From NCBI RefSeq assembly GCF_003336425.1, contig NZ_QEIO01000019.1:1-52363 (forward strand): a stretch of DNA of 52,363 nt. Direction: 5' to 3'. The notes under the pieces were generated by a model. The model worked only from the letters and a program-made list of their open reading frames with translations, did no database searches and was not told the DNA's origin. How positions within the stretch are numbered: the stretch's first letter is position 1; every line of letters starts with the position of its first letter. The position numbers and the translations under genes are program-made. Below, one piece after another: positions 45,124-52,363 of the stretch. The DNA comes from Marinitenerispora sediminis. Lineage in GTDB: Bacteria > Actinomycetota > Actinomycetes > Streptosporangiales > Streptosporangiaceae.

Positions 45124-46062
45124 TCAGCCACGCGGGCTCTCCGGAGCCATGGTGGCGATGATGCGTTCGAGGTCGTCCATCGTCGCGAACTCCACCACGA
45201 TCTTGCCCTTCGTCCGGCCCATGTTGACCTTCACCCGGGTGTCGAACATGTCGGAAAGTCGACTTGCCAGTTCCTCGATCTGTGGAGATGTCTCCTGCCG
45301 CGCGACCTTGCGCCGCTCAGCAGGCTTGGGGTCGTCATCCCCCAGCGTGATGATCTCCTCCAGTGCGCGCACGGAGAGACCTTCCGCGACGATCCGCTGG
45401 GCCAGGCGGTCCTGGGCCTCGGTGTCCTCGATGGAGAGCAGTGCCCGCGCGTGGCCCGCACTGATGACGCCCGCCGCCACCCGCCGCTGCACCGCCGGCG
45501 AGAGGTTGAGCAGGCGCAGGGTGTTGGTGATGTGCGGGCGGGACCGGCCGATCCGCTTGGCGAGCTCATCGTGTGTGGCGCCGAAATCGTCGAGCAGCTG
45601 CTGGTAGGCGGCTGCCTCCTCCAGGGGGTTGAGCTGCTGGCGGTGCAGGTTCTCCAGCAGCGCGTCCCGCAGCAGGTCGTCATCGCCGGTCTCGCGGACG
45701 ATGGCCGGAATCCGCGGTAGGCCGGCCGCCTGGCTGGCCCGCCAGCGCCGCTCCCCCATGATGAGTTCGTAGCGGTCACCGTCCAGCTTGCGCACCACGA
45801 TCGGCTGCAGCAACCCGACCTCGGTGATAGACGCGGTCAGCTCGGCGAGGGCCTCCTCGTCGAAGTGCTGGCGTGGCTGGCGCGGATTCGGAGTGACCGA
45901 GCTGAGCGCGATCTCCTCGAGGTACGCACCGTCGACCGGCTCGGGGACGGTCGCGTGCACAGGGCCGGACTGCACCGGCCCGGCTCCGTTCCCAGCCACC
46001 GGTCCCTGGGGGATAAGCGCGCCCAGTCCCTTACCCAGACCGCGCCGCTGCTGGCTCACCAC
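45124..46062 (-). CDS. parB: Chromosome partitioning protein ParB
   Basis: ParB binds parS, spreads as a CTP-dependent clamp and recruits ParA and SMC. The 312-residue protein has GERRWRA (103-109, CTP/DNA motif), the HTH region [20 protein letters not shown] (about 164-183), and a basic C-terminal dimer domain ([16 protein letters not shown]). It starts with GTG at 46062, just after GGGAGTC; the next codon is also GTG. It follows parA by 22 bases. The six parS sites in this window are its targets. Confidence 0.96.
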   Translation of the reverse strand: MVSQQRRGLGKGLGALIPQGPVAGNGAGPVQSGPVHATVPEPVDGAYLEEIALSSVTPNPRQPRQHFDEEALAELTASITEVGLLQPIVVRKLDGDRYELIMGERRWRASQAAGLPRIPAIVRETGDDDLLRDALLENLHRQQLNPLEEAAAYQQLLDDFGATHDELAKRIGRSRPHITNTLRLLNLSPAVQRRVAAGVISAGHARALLSIEDTEAQDRLAQRIVAEGLSVRALEEIITLGDDDPKPAERRKVARQETSPQIEELASRLSDMFDTRVKVNMGRTKGKIVVEFATMDDLERIIATMAPESPRG

Positions 46063-46084
46063 CGACTCCCTTCACAAGGCAACA

Positions 46085-47167
46085 TCAGCTTCCGACAACC
46101 GCCTTCGCCCGATAGGCGATCTCCCGCGCCGCCTCCATGTAGGCGACCGCACCGGTGGAGCCCGGGTCGTACGTCATCACCGACTGGCCGTAGCTCGGGG
46201 CCTCCGACACACGGACACTCCGGGGCACCATCGTGTTCAGCACGAGATCGCCGAAGTGCGATCGGACCTCGTCGGCGACCTGCGCGGCCAGGCGGGTACG
46301 CCCGTCGTACATGGTGAGCAGGATGGTGGAAATGGCGAGGTGCGGGTTCAGGTGCGACTTCACCAACTCGACGTTCCGCAGCAGTTGGCCGAGCCCCTCC
46401 AGGGCGTAGTATTCGCACTGGATGGGGATCAGGACCTCCTCGCACGCGACCATGGCGTTCACGGTCAGCAGACCGAGGGACGGCGGGCAGTCGATGAGGA
46501 TGTAGTCGAGATCGCTGTAGTCGTAGGCCGCGAAGGCGCGCTTCAGCCGCGATTCGCGCGCTACGAGCGAGACCAGCTCGATCTCGGCACCCGCGAGATC
46601 GATCGTGGCCGGGACGCACCACAGGTTCGGAATGTCGGGGACCGGCCGGGCGAGGTCGCGCAGTTCCTCGTCCTCCACCAGGCAGTGGTAGATGGAGCGC
46701 GAGTCGGTACTGCGTTCCATGCCCAGAGCCGTGGAGGCATTCCCCTGGGGATCCAGGTCCACCACCAGCACCCGGTTGCCGTGCATGGCCAGCGAGGCGG
46801 CGATGTTCACCGTGGTGGTGGTCTTCCCGACCCCGCCTTTCTGGTTGGCCACACTGATGATCCGGCAGCGGTCGGGGCGCGGCCAGGATTCCTCACCGCG
46901 CCCGCGGACCGACATGGCCGCCCGAGCCGCTCGCGCGATGGGAGTGTCGAGCTCCACACCGTACCCCGATTCGGAAGTTGCACCGCCCTCCTCGACGGTG
47001 GTTTCACGTGAAACCTCGACCGAAGGCGCACCGTCCCAGTGCGAGGTTTCACGTGAAACATAGGGGTCCGGAGGCGAGCCAAGCGAGAATTCCGCACGGG
47101 AAACCGGGCTGGTTTCACGTGAAACATAGGCGCCATCGGACTGGTTCTGGGGCACGAATGAGTTCAC
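46085..47167 (-). CDS. parA: Chromosome partitioning ATPase ParA with parS-bearing N-terminal extension
   Basis: ParA is the Walker-type ATPase that moves ParB-parS complexes. The core (from about 100) has the deviant Walker A KGGVGKTT (110-117), VLVVDLDPQGNAST and IDCPPSLGLL. The first about 100 residues form an extension with VSRET at 15-19, 37-41 and 52-56; each copy is the translation of a perfect parS site (47112-47125, 47046-47059, 47001-47014). GTG at 47167 overlaps the rsmG stop as GTGA, supporting this start. Later methionines could give a shorter protein. Confidence 0.93.
   Translation of the reverse strand: MNSFVPQNQSDGAYVSRETSPVSRAEFSLGSPPDPYVSRETSHWDGAPSVEVSRETTVEEGGATSESGYGVELDTPIARAARAAMSVRGRGEESWPRPDRCRIISVANQKGGVGKTTTTVNIAASLAMHGNRVLVVDLDPQGNASTALGMERSTDSRSIYHCLVEDEELRDLARPVPDIPNLWCVPATIDLAGAEIELVSLVARESRLKRAFAAYDYSDLDYILIDCPPSLGLLTVNAMVACEEVLIPIQCEYYALEGLGQLLRNVELVKSHLNPHLAISTILLTMYDGRTRLAAQVADEVRSHFGDLVLNTMVPRSVRVSEAPSYGQSVMTYDPGSTGAVAYMEAAREIAYRAKAVVGS
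47001..47014. other. parS site 3 inside parA
   Basis: Perfect GTTTCACGTGAAAC within the parA coding sequence, 4.9 kb from dnaA; it encodes VSRET at ParA residues 52-56. Confidence 0.93.
47046..47059. other. parS site 4 inside parA
   Basis: Perfect copy encoding VSRET at residues 37-41 of ParA, 45 bases (start to start) from site 3. Confidence 0.93.
47112..47125. other. parS site 5 inside parA
   Basis: Perfect copy encoding VSRET at residues 15-19 of ParA, 66 bases from site 4. The three copies share the same frame. Confidence 0.93.
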
Positions 47168-48027
47168 CTCTTCCGTCCGCGCTTCTTCCTCCCACCCGGC
47201 GCACGCTGCGACCTGGGCGAGGCGGCCGAGTCGCTCTCGGCTGTGACCGTGACACGAACGACCGTGGTAGCCGGATCGACTTTACCGTGCCCCACCCGGA
47301 TCACATCGGCGACGCAAGGACGCTGTTTGGCCAAATCTGACCGCGCAGCCGTGAGTTCCGCCTCTGCCTGCTCGCCCTTCAGCGCCAGCAGATTGCCCCC
47401 GGACCGCAGCAGCGGCAGCGCCCACCCCGCCAGCCGCGGCAGCGGGGCCACCGCTCGGGCGGTGACAACGTCCGCACGCAGCTCCCTGCGCATCTCCTCC
47501 GCACGCCCGCGCCGCACGGTGACGTTCTCCAACCCCAGCGCCGTGACGCACTCGTCGAGGAAGACCGTTCGGCGCAGCAGCGGCTCCAGCAGCGTGATCG
47601 ACAGATCGGGCCGCAACAGCCCCAGAACCACGCCCGGGAGCCCGGCACCGGAACCGATGTCGATGACGTCCGCGCCCTCGGGGATCAACTCCGCCACCAC
47701 CGCGCAGTTCAGCACGTGCCGCTCCCACAGGCGCGGTACCTCGCGCGGCCCGATGAGGCCGCGCCGGACACCGGCGTCGGCCAGCAGCGCCGTGTAGCGT
47801 TCGGCGAGCGGCAGGGCCGGGCCGAACAGTGCGAGCGCCGCCTCGGGCGCCGGGCCGGGGTCGGGCGCGTCGGCCGAAGCACCCTCGCGGGGAGCGTCAT
47901 CCCGCGGTGCGTCATCGCCCCGCGGCTCCGGTGCGGCCGCCTGCTCGTCCCGGCCGGCCGGCTCGTCGTCCCGCTGGTGGGAGCCCGCCCCGAGATCTCG
48001 CGCGGCGAAGTCTCGACGAGGGGTCAT
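47164..48027 (-). CDS. rsmG: 16S rRNA (guanine-N7)-methyltransferase RsmG (GidB)
   Basis: RsmG methylates G527 of 16S rRNA using SAM. The 287-residue protein has a poorly conserved acidic/Pro-rich extension of about 60 residues before the family core. The core shows the SAM motif DVIDIGSGAGLPGVVL (about 120-135), REVPRLWERHVLNCAVVAEL and VTARAVAPLPRLAGWALPLL. The C-terminal tail is very basic (GGRKKRGRKR). The stop overlaps the parA GTG. Start ATG at 48027; a later start at about residue 60 cannot be excluded. Confidence 0.93.
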   Translation of the reverse strand: MTPRRDFAARDLGAGSHQRDDEPAGRDEQAAAPEPRGDDAPRDDAPREGASADAPDPGPAPEAALALFGPALPLAERYTALLADAGVRRGLIGPREVPRLWERHVLNCAVVAELIPEGADVIDIGSGAGLPGVVLGLLRPDLSITLLEPLLRRTVFLDECVTALGLENVTVRRGRAEEMRRELRADVVTARAVAPLPRLAGWALPLLRSGGNLLALKGEQAEAELTAARSDLAKQRPCVADVIRVGHGKVDPATTVVRVTVTAESDSAASPRSQRAPGGRKKRGRKR

Positions 48028-48054
48028 CGGCTACCACCCAGGCCCTTTCTATCC

Positions 48055-48119
48055 AGATCGACTGGCGCGTACATCGCCTGATCTGCAGGTCGACTGATCT
48101 CCATGTCAGTAGGTCGACT
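48055..48119. repeat. Three short direct repeats in the rsmG-jag spacer
   Basis: AGATCGACT (48055-48063), AGGTCGACT (48087-48095) and AGGTCGACT (48111-48119) recur at 32- and 24-base spacing. They lie close to the rsmG start and may be a regulatory array. The rest of 48028-48280 holds only parS site 6. Confidence 0.5.
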
Positions 48120-48243
48120 CGTCGAGAAGCCGCCTTCGCGACCACGAGAAACCGCTACTGTTACCGAGACCGCGTTCATCGGGCGACCGTCGCAGCACGC
48201 AGAACGGCGCCCCTCACGATCCTATGCGTGAGGGGCGCCGAAT

Positions 48244-48257
48244 GTTTCACGTGAAAC
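48244..48257. other. parS site 6 (perfect)
   Basis: GTTTCACGTGAAAC about 3.7 kb from dnaA, just downstream of jag, the copy nearest to oriC. Confidence 0.93.
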
Positions 48258-48280
48258 CGCGGCTGTGCACAACACCGCCA

Positions 48281-48838
48281 CTAGTCCACGGGATGGACCA
48301 CCACGAAGCGGTTCGGCTCTTCGCCTTCGGACTCGCTGCGCAGTCCGGCCGCGGCGATGGCGTCGTGCACCACCTTGCGCTCGAAGGGCGTCATCGGCGC
48401 GAGCGGCTTGACTTCACCGGTCTTCTTGACCTCCTCGGCCGCGTCGGCCCCGATTCGGGTCAGAGCCTTCCGCCGCTGCTCCCGGTACCCCCCGATGTCC
48501 AGCATCAGCCGGCTGCGGGTGCCGGTGGTGCGGTGCACCGCGAGCCGGGTCAGTTCCTGCAGTGCCTCCAGGACCTCGCCACGCTCACCGATCAGCTCAT
48601 CGAGCGTGGCCCCCACCACGGAGACCAACGCGCGGTCGCCTTCGACGTCCATGTCGATGTCGCCGTCGAAGTCCGCGATGTCCAGCAGGCCCTCGATGTA
48701 GTCGGCGGCGATGTCGCCCTCGTTCTCCAACGCCTCGATGTCGGTACCGGGCTCAGCCGCGTCATCCGGTTCCGGGGCGTCGACCACGGCGACGCTGGCG
48801 CGGCTCTCCGCCACGCTGTCGGTCTTGCTGTCGCTCAC
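48281..48838 (-). CDS. jag: Jag/KhpB-like RNA-binding protein with R3H domain
   Basis: This 185-residue protein has a KH-type domain (about 65-115: LLDIADFDGDIDMDVEGD, LIGERGEVLEALQELTRLAV) and an R3H domain (about 125-185, MTPFERKVVHDAIAAAGLRSESEGEEPNRFVVVHPVD). It is part of the conserved yidC-jag pair and probably binds RNA. The acidic N-terminal 50 residues are poorly conserved. GTG start at 48838. Confidence 0.93.
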   Translation of the reverse strand: MSDSKTDSVAESRASVAVVDAPEPDDAAEPGTDIEALENEGDIAADYIEGLLDIADFDGDIDMDVEGDRALVSVVGATLDELIGERGEVLEALQELTRLAVHRTTGTRSRLMLDIGGYREQRRKALTRIGADAAEEVKKTGEVKPLAPMTPFERKVVHDAIAAAGLRSESEGEEPNRFVVVHPVD

Positions 48839-48940
48839 AGGCGGATGTCTCCTTCGGTCGCGATCCTGCGGTCGGCGCGCGTCCGGGGCGAACGCCTGCG
48901 CACCGACCCCCGCAGGGGTGATTCCCGTGATCAGTGGTCT

Positions 48941-49873
48941 CTAGTGCCGATTCTGCGGGTTTCCGCCGCTTCGCTTCGACCGCGGCTGCTTCTTCGGCTG
49001 CTTACGCTCGATCTTAGGCTGTTCCCCCGCCTCCGGCTGCGTATCCTTGCCCTTGCCGAGTCCCCCCTTGGCCGCGCCGCTGGCCGCGGGCTCCTCACCG
49101 GGCGCCGGGTGCATCTTGTACAGGAAGTGCTGCTGGCCCATGGTCCAGATGTTGGAGCTCACCCAGTAGATCAGCACGCCGATCGGCATCCCCAGGCCGA
49201 AGAGCCCGAACGCCGGCGCCATGTACATCATGATCTTCTGCGACTGCACCATCGGGTTGTCCGCCATGCTGGCCATCTGCACGGAGCTGCGCTTCAGGCT
49301 CTGCCGCATGGAGATGAAGGTGGTGCTGCCCATGATCACGCACGCGATCGCGATGACGATCTTCGCCATGATCGGGTCGGCCCCGTACTGCGCGAGCTCC
49401 TCCGTGGAGCTCGTGAACTGCGCGGCGAGGGGAGCATGGAAGATCAGCGCGCCCTGGGCGCTGTGCACGAGCTCCTCGGTGAAGCCGTACTGGGCGTTGC
49501 CCTGGGCGACGCTGCGCAGCACGCTGAACAGTGCGAAGAACACCGGCATCTGCAGGAGCAGCGGGAGGCAGCCCATGACCGGGTTGGTGCCGCTCTCCTG
49601 GTAGAGCTTCATCAGCTCCTGCTGCTGGCGCTGCTTGTCGTTCTTGTAGCGCTCACGCAGCTTCATCATCTGCGGCTGCATTTCCTGCATCTTCCGCTGC
49701 GTGTGCATCTGCTTCACGAACAGCGGAACCATGATCAGCCGCATGAGCACCGTCAGCGTGACGATGGACAGGCCCCACGCCCAGCCGCTGTCGGGATCCA
49801 GTCCCAGGTAGGTGAGCCCCGAATGGATGTGGATCAGCACCCACGCGACGATGTTGTACAGCCAGTCCAGCAC
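48941..49873 (-). CDS. yidC: Membrane protein insertase YidC
   Basis: YidC inserts membrane proteins, with or without Sec. The 310-residue protein has the Oxa1-type core: VTLTVLMRLIMVPLFVKQMHTQRKM, GTNPVMGCLPLLLQMPVFFALFSVLRS, ISMRQSLKR and a last hydrophobic stretch (GLFGLGMPIGVLIYWVSSN). It lacks the large periplasmic domain found in Gram-negatives and has a Lys/Gly-rich cytoplasmic tail. GTG start after GGGAG. It overlaps nothing but sits 27 bases from yidD. Confidence 0.96.
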   Translation of the reverse strand: MLDWLYNIVAWVLIHIHSGLTYLGLDPDSGWAWGLSIVTLTVLMRLIMVPLFVKQMHTQRKMQEMQPQMMKLRERYKNDKQRQQQELMKLYQESGTNPVMGCLPLLLQMPVFFALFSVLRSVAQGNAQYGFTEELVHSAQGALIFHAPLAAQFTSSTEELAQYGADPIMAKIVIAIACVIMGSTTFISMRQSLKRSSVQMASMADNPMVQSQKIMMYMAPAFGLFGLGMPIGVLIYWVSSNIWTMGQQHFLYKMHPAPGEEPAASGAAKGGLGKGKDTQPEAGEQPKIERKQPKKQPRSKRSGGNPQNRH

Positions 49874-49900
49874 CGGCCAACTCCCTTTACTTCAGTCCAG

Positions 49901-50218
49901 CTACAGGCCCGACGGGCCGGGAGCGACGTCCCCGCCGGTCCCGGGTCCCGAGTCGTTCGCTTTCCGGGCGCTCTCGCCCTTACGAGGTGGCACCGGGTCG
50001 ATGCCTCCGGGATGGAATGGATGGCACCGCCCGATCCTGCGCACGGTAAGCCACAGTCCCCGGAGCGCGCCGTGCACCCGCAGTGCCTCCACCGCGTACG
50101 CGCTGCACGACGGATAGAACCGGCAGACCGGTGGGAAGAGCGGGCTGATGAACCGCTGATAGCCGCGGATCGGCAGGATCAGCGTCCGCGCCGCGAGGGT
50201 GGGTCTGCCGTCGGTCAT
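49901..50218 (-). CDS. yidD: Membrane protein insertion efficiency factor YidD
   Basis: This 105-residue protein has the YidD signature [29 protein letters not shown] with the conserved cysteines, then [22 protein letters not shown]. It is a small membrane-associated aid to YidC. Its ATG overlaps the rnpA stop as ATGA, implying translational coupling. The C-terminal 30 residues are poorly conserved. Confidence 0.95.
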   Translation of the reverse strand: MTDGRPTLAARTLILPIRGYQRFISPLFPPVCRFYPSCSAYAVEALRVHGALRGLWLTVRRIGRCHPFHPGGIDPVPPRKGESARKANDSGPGTGGDVAPGPSGL

Positions 50219-50697
50219 GGTGTCGCCCGTTCTCCGGGGTCCCGCCGCGCGCCGGTCGGGGCCGGTTCGGCCGCGCCGGACCCGCCTGCTCCGTCCGATG
50301 CCCTGCCGGACGTGGCGCGTTCCCGGTCCCGGCGACGGCGCCCGCCGCCACCGCGGGGGCTGAGGACGGACTCCAGGGCACTGTCGAGCTGCGCGGCCAG
50401 CGTGGTGTGTGCTGCGTCGGCGGACGAGGGCTTCGCCCGCACTACTAGCAGGCTACCTGGCGGAAGTCGCCGGACCCGTTCCCGCATCAGGTGCCGCAGT
50501 CGGCGCTGCACCCGTTTGCGCACCACCGCGCCGCCGACCGCCTTGCTGACCACGAAACCCACCCGCGGTTCGGCGGTCGCGGCCGCCGCGGGCGGCAGGT
50601 AGCCGACGACGAGCCCGTCACGTCCCGCGCGCCGACCGCGGCGCAGCACGAGGGCGAACTCGGCGCTCTGCCGCATGCGGTGCTGAGGGGACAACAT
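50215..50697 (-). CDS. rnpA: Ribonuclease P protein component
   Basis: This 160-residue protein is the RNase P subunit that helps process tRNA 5' ends. It starts [29 protein letters not shown] and carries the family's RNA-binding region, [24 protein letters not shown] (about 55-78). A longer C-terminal tail (about 40 residues, Gly/Arg/Pro-rich) is specific to this lineage. The ATG at 50697 follows the rpmH stop by about 80 bases, with a hairpin between them. Confidence 0.95.
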   Translation of the reverse strand: MLSPQHRMRQSAEFALVLRRGRRAGRDGLVVGYLPPAAAATAEPRVGFVVSKAVGGAVVRKRVQRRLRHLMRERVRRLPPGSLLVVRAKPSSADAAHTTLAAQLDSALESVLSPRGGGGRRRRDRERATSGRASDGAGGSGAAEPAPTGARRDPGERATP

Positions 50698-50720
50698 CGG
50701 TTCAGTCCTCGGACACAACA

Positions 50721-50757
50721 AGCGGACCGGCTGCCAGAAGGGGCAGACCGGTCCGCT
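50721..50757 (-). terminator. Hairpin between rpmH and rnpA
   Basis: AGCGGACCGG-CTGCC and its complement (about 50742-50757) pair with one bulge. It lies in the rpmH-rnpA spacer and could attenuate transcription or set the L34:RnpA ratio. Confidence 0.55.
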
Positions 50758-50778
50758 GTGACGATCGACTCGTAGCGA

Positions 50779-50922
50779 CTAGTGGCTCACGGTCAGCTGC
50801 TCGCGCCCCTTGCGCCGGCGCGCGGCGATGATCGCGCGCCCCGCGCGGGTGCGCATGCGCAACCGGAAACCGTGGGTCTTCGCGCGACGCCGGTTGTTCG
50901 GCTGGAAGGTACGCTTGCTCAC
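50779..50922 (-). CDS. rpmH: 50S ribosomal protein L34
   Basis: This 47-residue protein reads [20 protein letters not shown] followed by [22 protein letters not shown], the typical L34. The GTG start at 50922 (VSKRTF) is preceded by GGAGCCC; the longer frame upstream is not L34-like. First gene of the rpmH-rnpA-yidD-yidC-jag unit. Confidence 0.97.
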   Translation of the reverse strand: MSKRTFQPNNRRRAKTHGFRLRMRTRAGRAIIAARRRKGREQLTVSH

Positions 50923-51120
50923 TGCTGGGCTCCAGGGCGTTAAAAGAAGTACAACCGATTTCGGCCCCACCGAGGCGGGACCCTGTTCCTGCTGCTGTCG
51001 CGGGGACGCTCAGCTGGAACATCGCCCGCTCGGGCCGCGCTCCCCCTGACTCTGCCGGGCGGGACTCCGCGGTCGCCCGTAGCAGTGGTCGCACAGAGAG
51101 ATAGCGACTTAAGCATAATG

Positions 51121-51149
51121 AACATACGGGCTGCCTGTGGCCGGGTCAA
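51121..51149 (-). promoter_or_regulatory. Promoter for rpmH operon
   Basis: Minus strand TTGACC (51149-51144), 17-base spacer, TATGTT (51126-51121). It is the best -35/-10 pair in the window and points at rpmH, about 195 bases away. Confidence 0.7.
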
Positions 51150-51339
51150 ATCGGTGCCGGTGCCGCGGCGGTCCGCTCAGGGCCGGGACCGGCCGCGGGC
51201 GGCGTCCGCGGTGCCGCCGCCTGCCTGCGCCTGCTCTCCTCCCCGGTCACCGTCGTCCGTCGGCGCGAGTGCGCTGCCATGCGCCCGCCGCACCCGTCCA
51301 CCCCTCCCCGTTCGCCCCGTTCCCCGCGCATCTCGCCGA

Positions 51340-51683
51340 CAACCTGTGGATAACCTGGAAACTCGTTCTCCACAGGCGGTGAGCTTGCGGCGCGGCCACC
51401 TAAGCTGTGGATAGCCTCGGAGTCGACCGACAGCCCGGCCGTCGGCGGCGACCGCGCGCATCTCTGCCAGTTACCCCCAAGCCACAACCACTCTGACCTG
51501 CGATTTGTGGATAACTGAACCGTGCCGGCGATGGATCTGGGAAGCTGTGCACAACCTCGTGGAAAACATGTGGAAGAACCCCCAAACCTGTGGACATCCG
51601 AGTGGGGCCCCGGCACACCGTCCTCGACCGCCGCTGATTGGTCATGCACATGCGCTCCACAGAAATACCCTTGGCCGTCCACA
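51340..51683. other. Chromosomal replication origin (oriC) with DnaA boxes
   Basis: Between rpmH and dnaA lie many DnaA-box-like 9-mers. Exact or near forms: TGTGGATAA at 51345-51353 and 51506-51514, TTCTCCACA at 51366-51374, TGTGGATAG at 51406-51414, TGTGCACAA at 51546-51554, TGTGGAAGA at 51569-51577, TGTGGACAT at 51589-51597, and CTCCACA/GTCCACA forms near 51655 and 51677. The 50923-51923 gap has no gene apart from a tiny ORF before dnaA. Confidence 0.85.
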
Positions 51684-51910
51684 GGACGACGCCGGTGTGC
51701 CCCACCCGGCGGACGGCTCCGCGCGTGCCCACCGCGAATGCGGGGAGAATGGGGCGCCGGGGTGTGACGGGACAGCATCACCCGGGCCACGTGCCTGACG
51801 GGACGGGGTCGGGACGCGGTACGGCCGCGTCCGCCCGGCGGGCGAGCCGACGGGCCGGGGGCCCCGGCCATCGCGAACTGGAGCAGGAAACCGTACGAAG
51901 GGGGCGAACC

Positions 51911-51931
51911 ATGGCAGGTCACCGTGTCTGA
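51911..51931 (+). other. Six-residue upstream ORF overlapping the dnaA start
   Basis: ATGGCAGGTCACCGTGTCTG + A is a start codon with five more codons and a TGA. GAAGGGGG lies about six bases upstream, a better ribosome site than any in front of the dnaA GTG. It overlaps dnaA in another frame and may modulate its translation. Confidence 0.4.
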
Positions 51932-52363
51932 GGCACCGGTCAACCTCGCAATGGTGTGGACGAGTGTGCTGGACACGCTGGACAACAGCACCCTTCCTCC
52001 GCAGCAGCGGGCTTGGCTGCCGCAGACCAGGCCCCTGGGGTTGATCGAGGACACCGCCCTGCTGGCCGCCCCGAACGAGTTCGCCAAGGAGATCCTGGAG
52101 ACCCGCCTGCGCCCGGCCATCAGCCAGGCGCTGTCCGCCGCGCTCGGCAGGGAGATCCGGGTCGCGGTGACCGTGGACCCCACGGCAGTGCAGCCCGCGC
52201 CCCCGCCGAACTACGGCCCCGCGACCCCGGCGGCCGGCCAGCCGGTGCCGCGGTCCGACACCGGCGCGCACCGGGCCCCGGGCGCCGAACCCTCGGGGGC
52301 GCAGCCCGGCTTCGGAGGCCGCACCGGCCCCTCCCCCGCGGCCCGCTGGCCCGAGGCGGACCC
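51924..52363 (+). CDS. dnaA: Chromosomal replication initiator DnaA (start only)
   Basis: DnaA melts oriC and loads DnaB. The first about 146 codons are in the window. The frame from GTG 51924 reads VSEAPVNLAMVWTSVLDTLDN, then RAWLPQTRPLGLIEDTALLAAPNEF, FAKEILETRL and LSAALGREIRVAVTVDP. This is the DnaA domain I, followed by a Pro/Gly/Ala-rich domain II linker. The AAA+ and DNA-binding domains lie beyond the right edge. The oriC boxes precede it. Confidence 0.95.
   Translation, partial: MSEAPVNLAMVWTSVLDTLDNSTLPPQQRAWLPQTRPLGLIEDTALLAAPNEFAKEILETRLRPAISQALSAALGREIRVAVTVDPTAVQPAPPPNYGPATPAAGQPVPRSDTGAHRAPGAEPSGAQPGFGGRTGPSPAARWPEAD

Noticed and set aside
1-52363. Search by eye for CRISPR arrays, transposases and integrases.
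   Set aside because: No regularly spaced identical repeats with unique spacers were seen, and no transposase or integrase motif appeared in any plausible gene.

Overview
The window is a high-GC actinobacterial chromosome segment around the replication origin. The start of dnaA lies at its right end, preceded by a DnaA-box-rich oriC region, and the gene order leading up to it (rpmH, rnpA, yidD, yidC, jag, rsmG, parA, parB, then trxA, trxB, sigM and murJ) is the classic actinobacterial origin order. Six perfect copies of the actinobacterial ParB site (parS, GTTTCACGTGAAAC) confirm this. Gene content (C+ type rpsR, inositol phosphate synthase, CCA-adding enzyme, DUF6049, pseudokinase, SigM) suggests a Streptosporangiales or Nocardiopsaceae-like filamentous actinomycete; the family-level placement is inference.

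Layout. 1-2.2 kb: dnaX (runs off the left edge), the SRP RNA gene and a tRNA-Ser(GGA). 2.2-6.1 kb: an accessory-looking stretch between two tRNA-Ser genes, with a decayed exo/endonuclease-family gene, a regulator-like protein, a flavoprotein and a two-domain DUF6924 protein. 6.1-8.9 kb: tRNA-Ser(CGA), tadA, two tandem tRNA-deaminase-associated paralogues and upp. 9.3-10.9 kb: small proteins and a membrane PH-domain protein. 10.9-20.9 kb: dnaB, a MATE exporter, a Tat-exported PGRP amidase, the rpsF-ssb-rpsR-rplI operon, a GT87-type membrane protein and ponA. 21.9-29.7 kb: inositol-1-phosphate synthase, an MFS transporter, a WYL regulator, a frameshifted hydrolase, an alkA/ada-ogt alkylation-repair operon and a LysE exporter. 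30.2-41.9 kb: pcnA, DUF6049, two tandem murJ genes, a pseudokinase, sigM and its anti-sigma factor. 42.2-52.4 kb: trxB-trxA behind a SigR-type promoter, a second amidase, parB-parA-rsmG, jag-yidC-yidD-rnpA-rpmH, oriC and the start of dnaA.

The genes form a replication, segregation and cell-envelope neighbourhood. DnaX, DnaB, SSB and DnaA act in replication; ParA, ParB and parS segregate the origin; MurJ, the pseudokinase, PonA, YidC and the amidases act at the envelope; SigM and the inferred SigR-controlled thioredoxin system link it to stress. Most of the region is conserved core. The unusual points are parS sites built into the parA coding sequence (giving three VSRET pentapeptides), a MurJ and pseudokinase pair encoded separately, tandem murJ copies sharing an identical DNA patch, a DnaA-box cluster at dnaB, two frame-disrupted genes and several unexplained palindromes or hairpins. 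I found no CRISPR array, insertion sequence or prophage, and no clear new multi-gene system.
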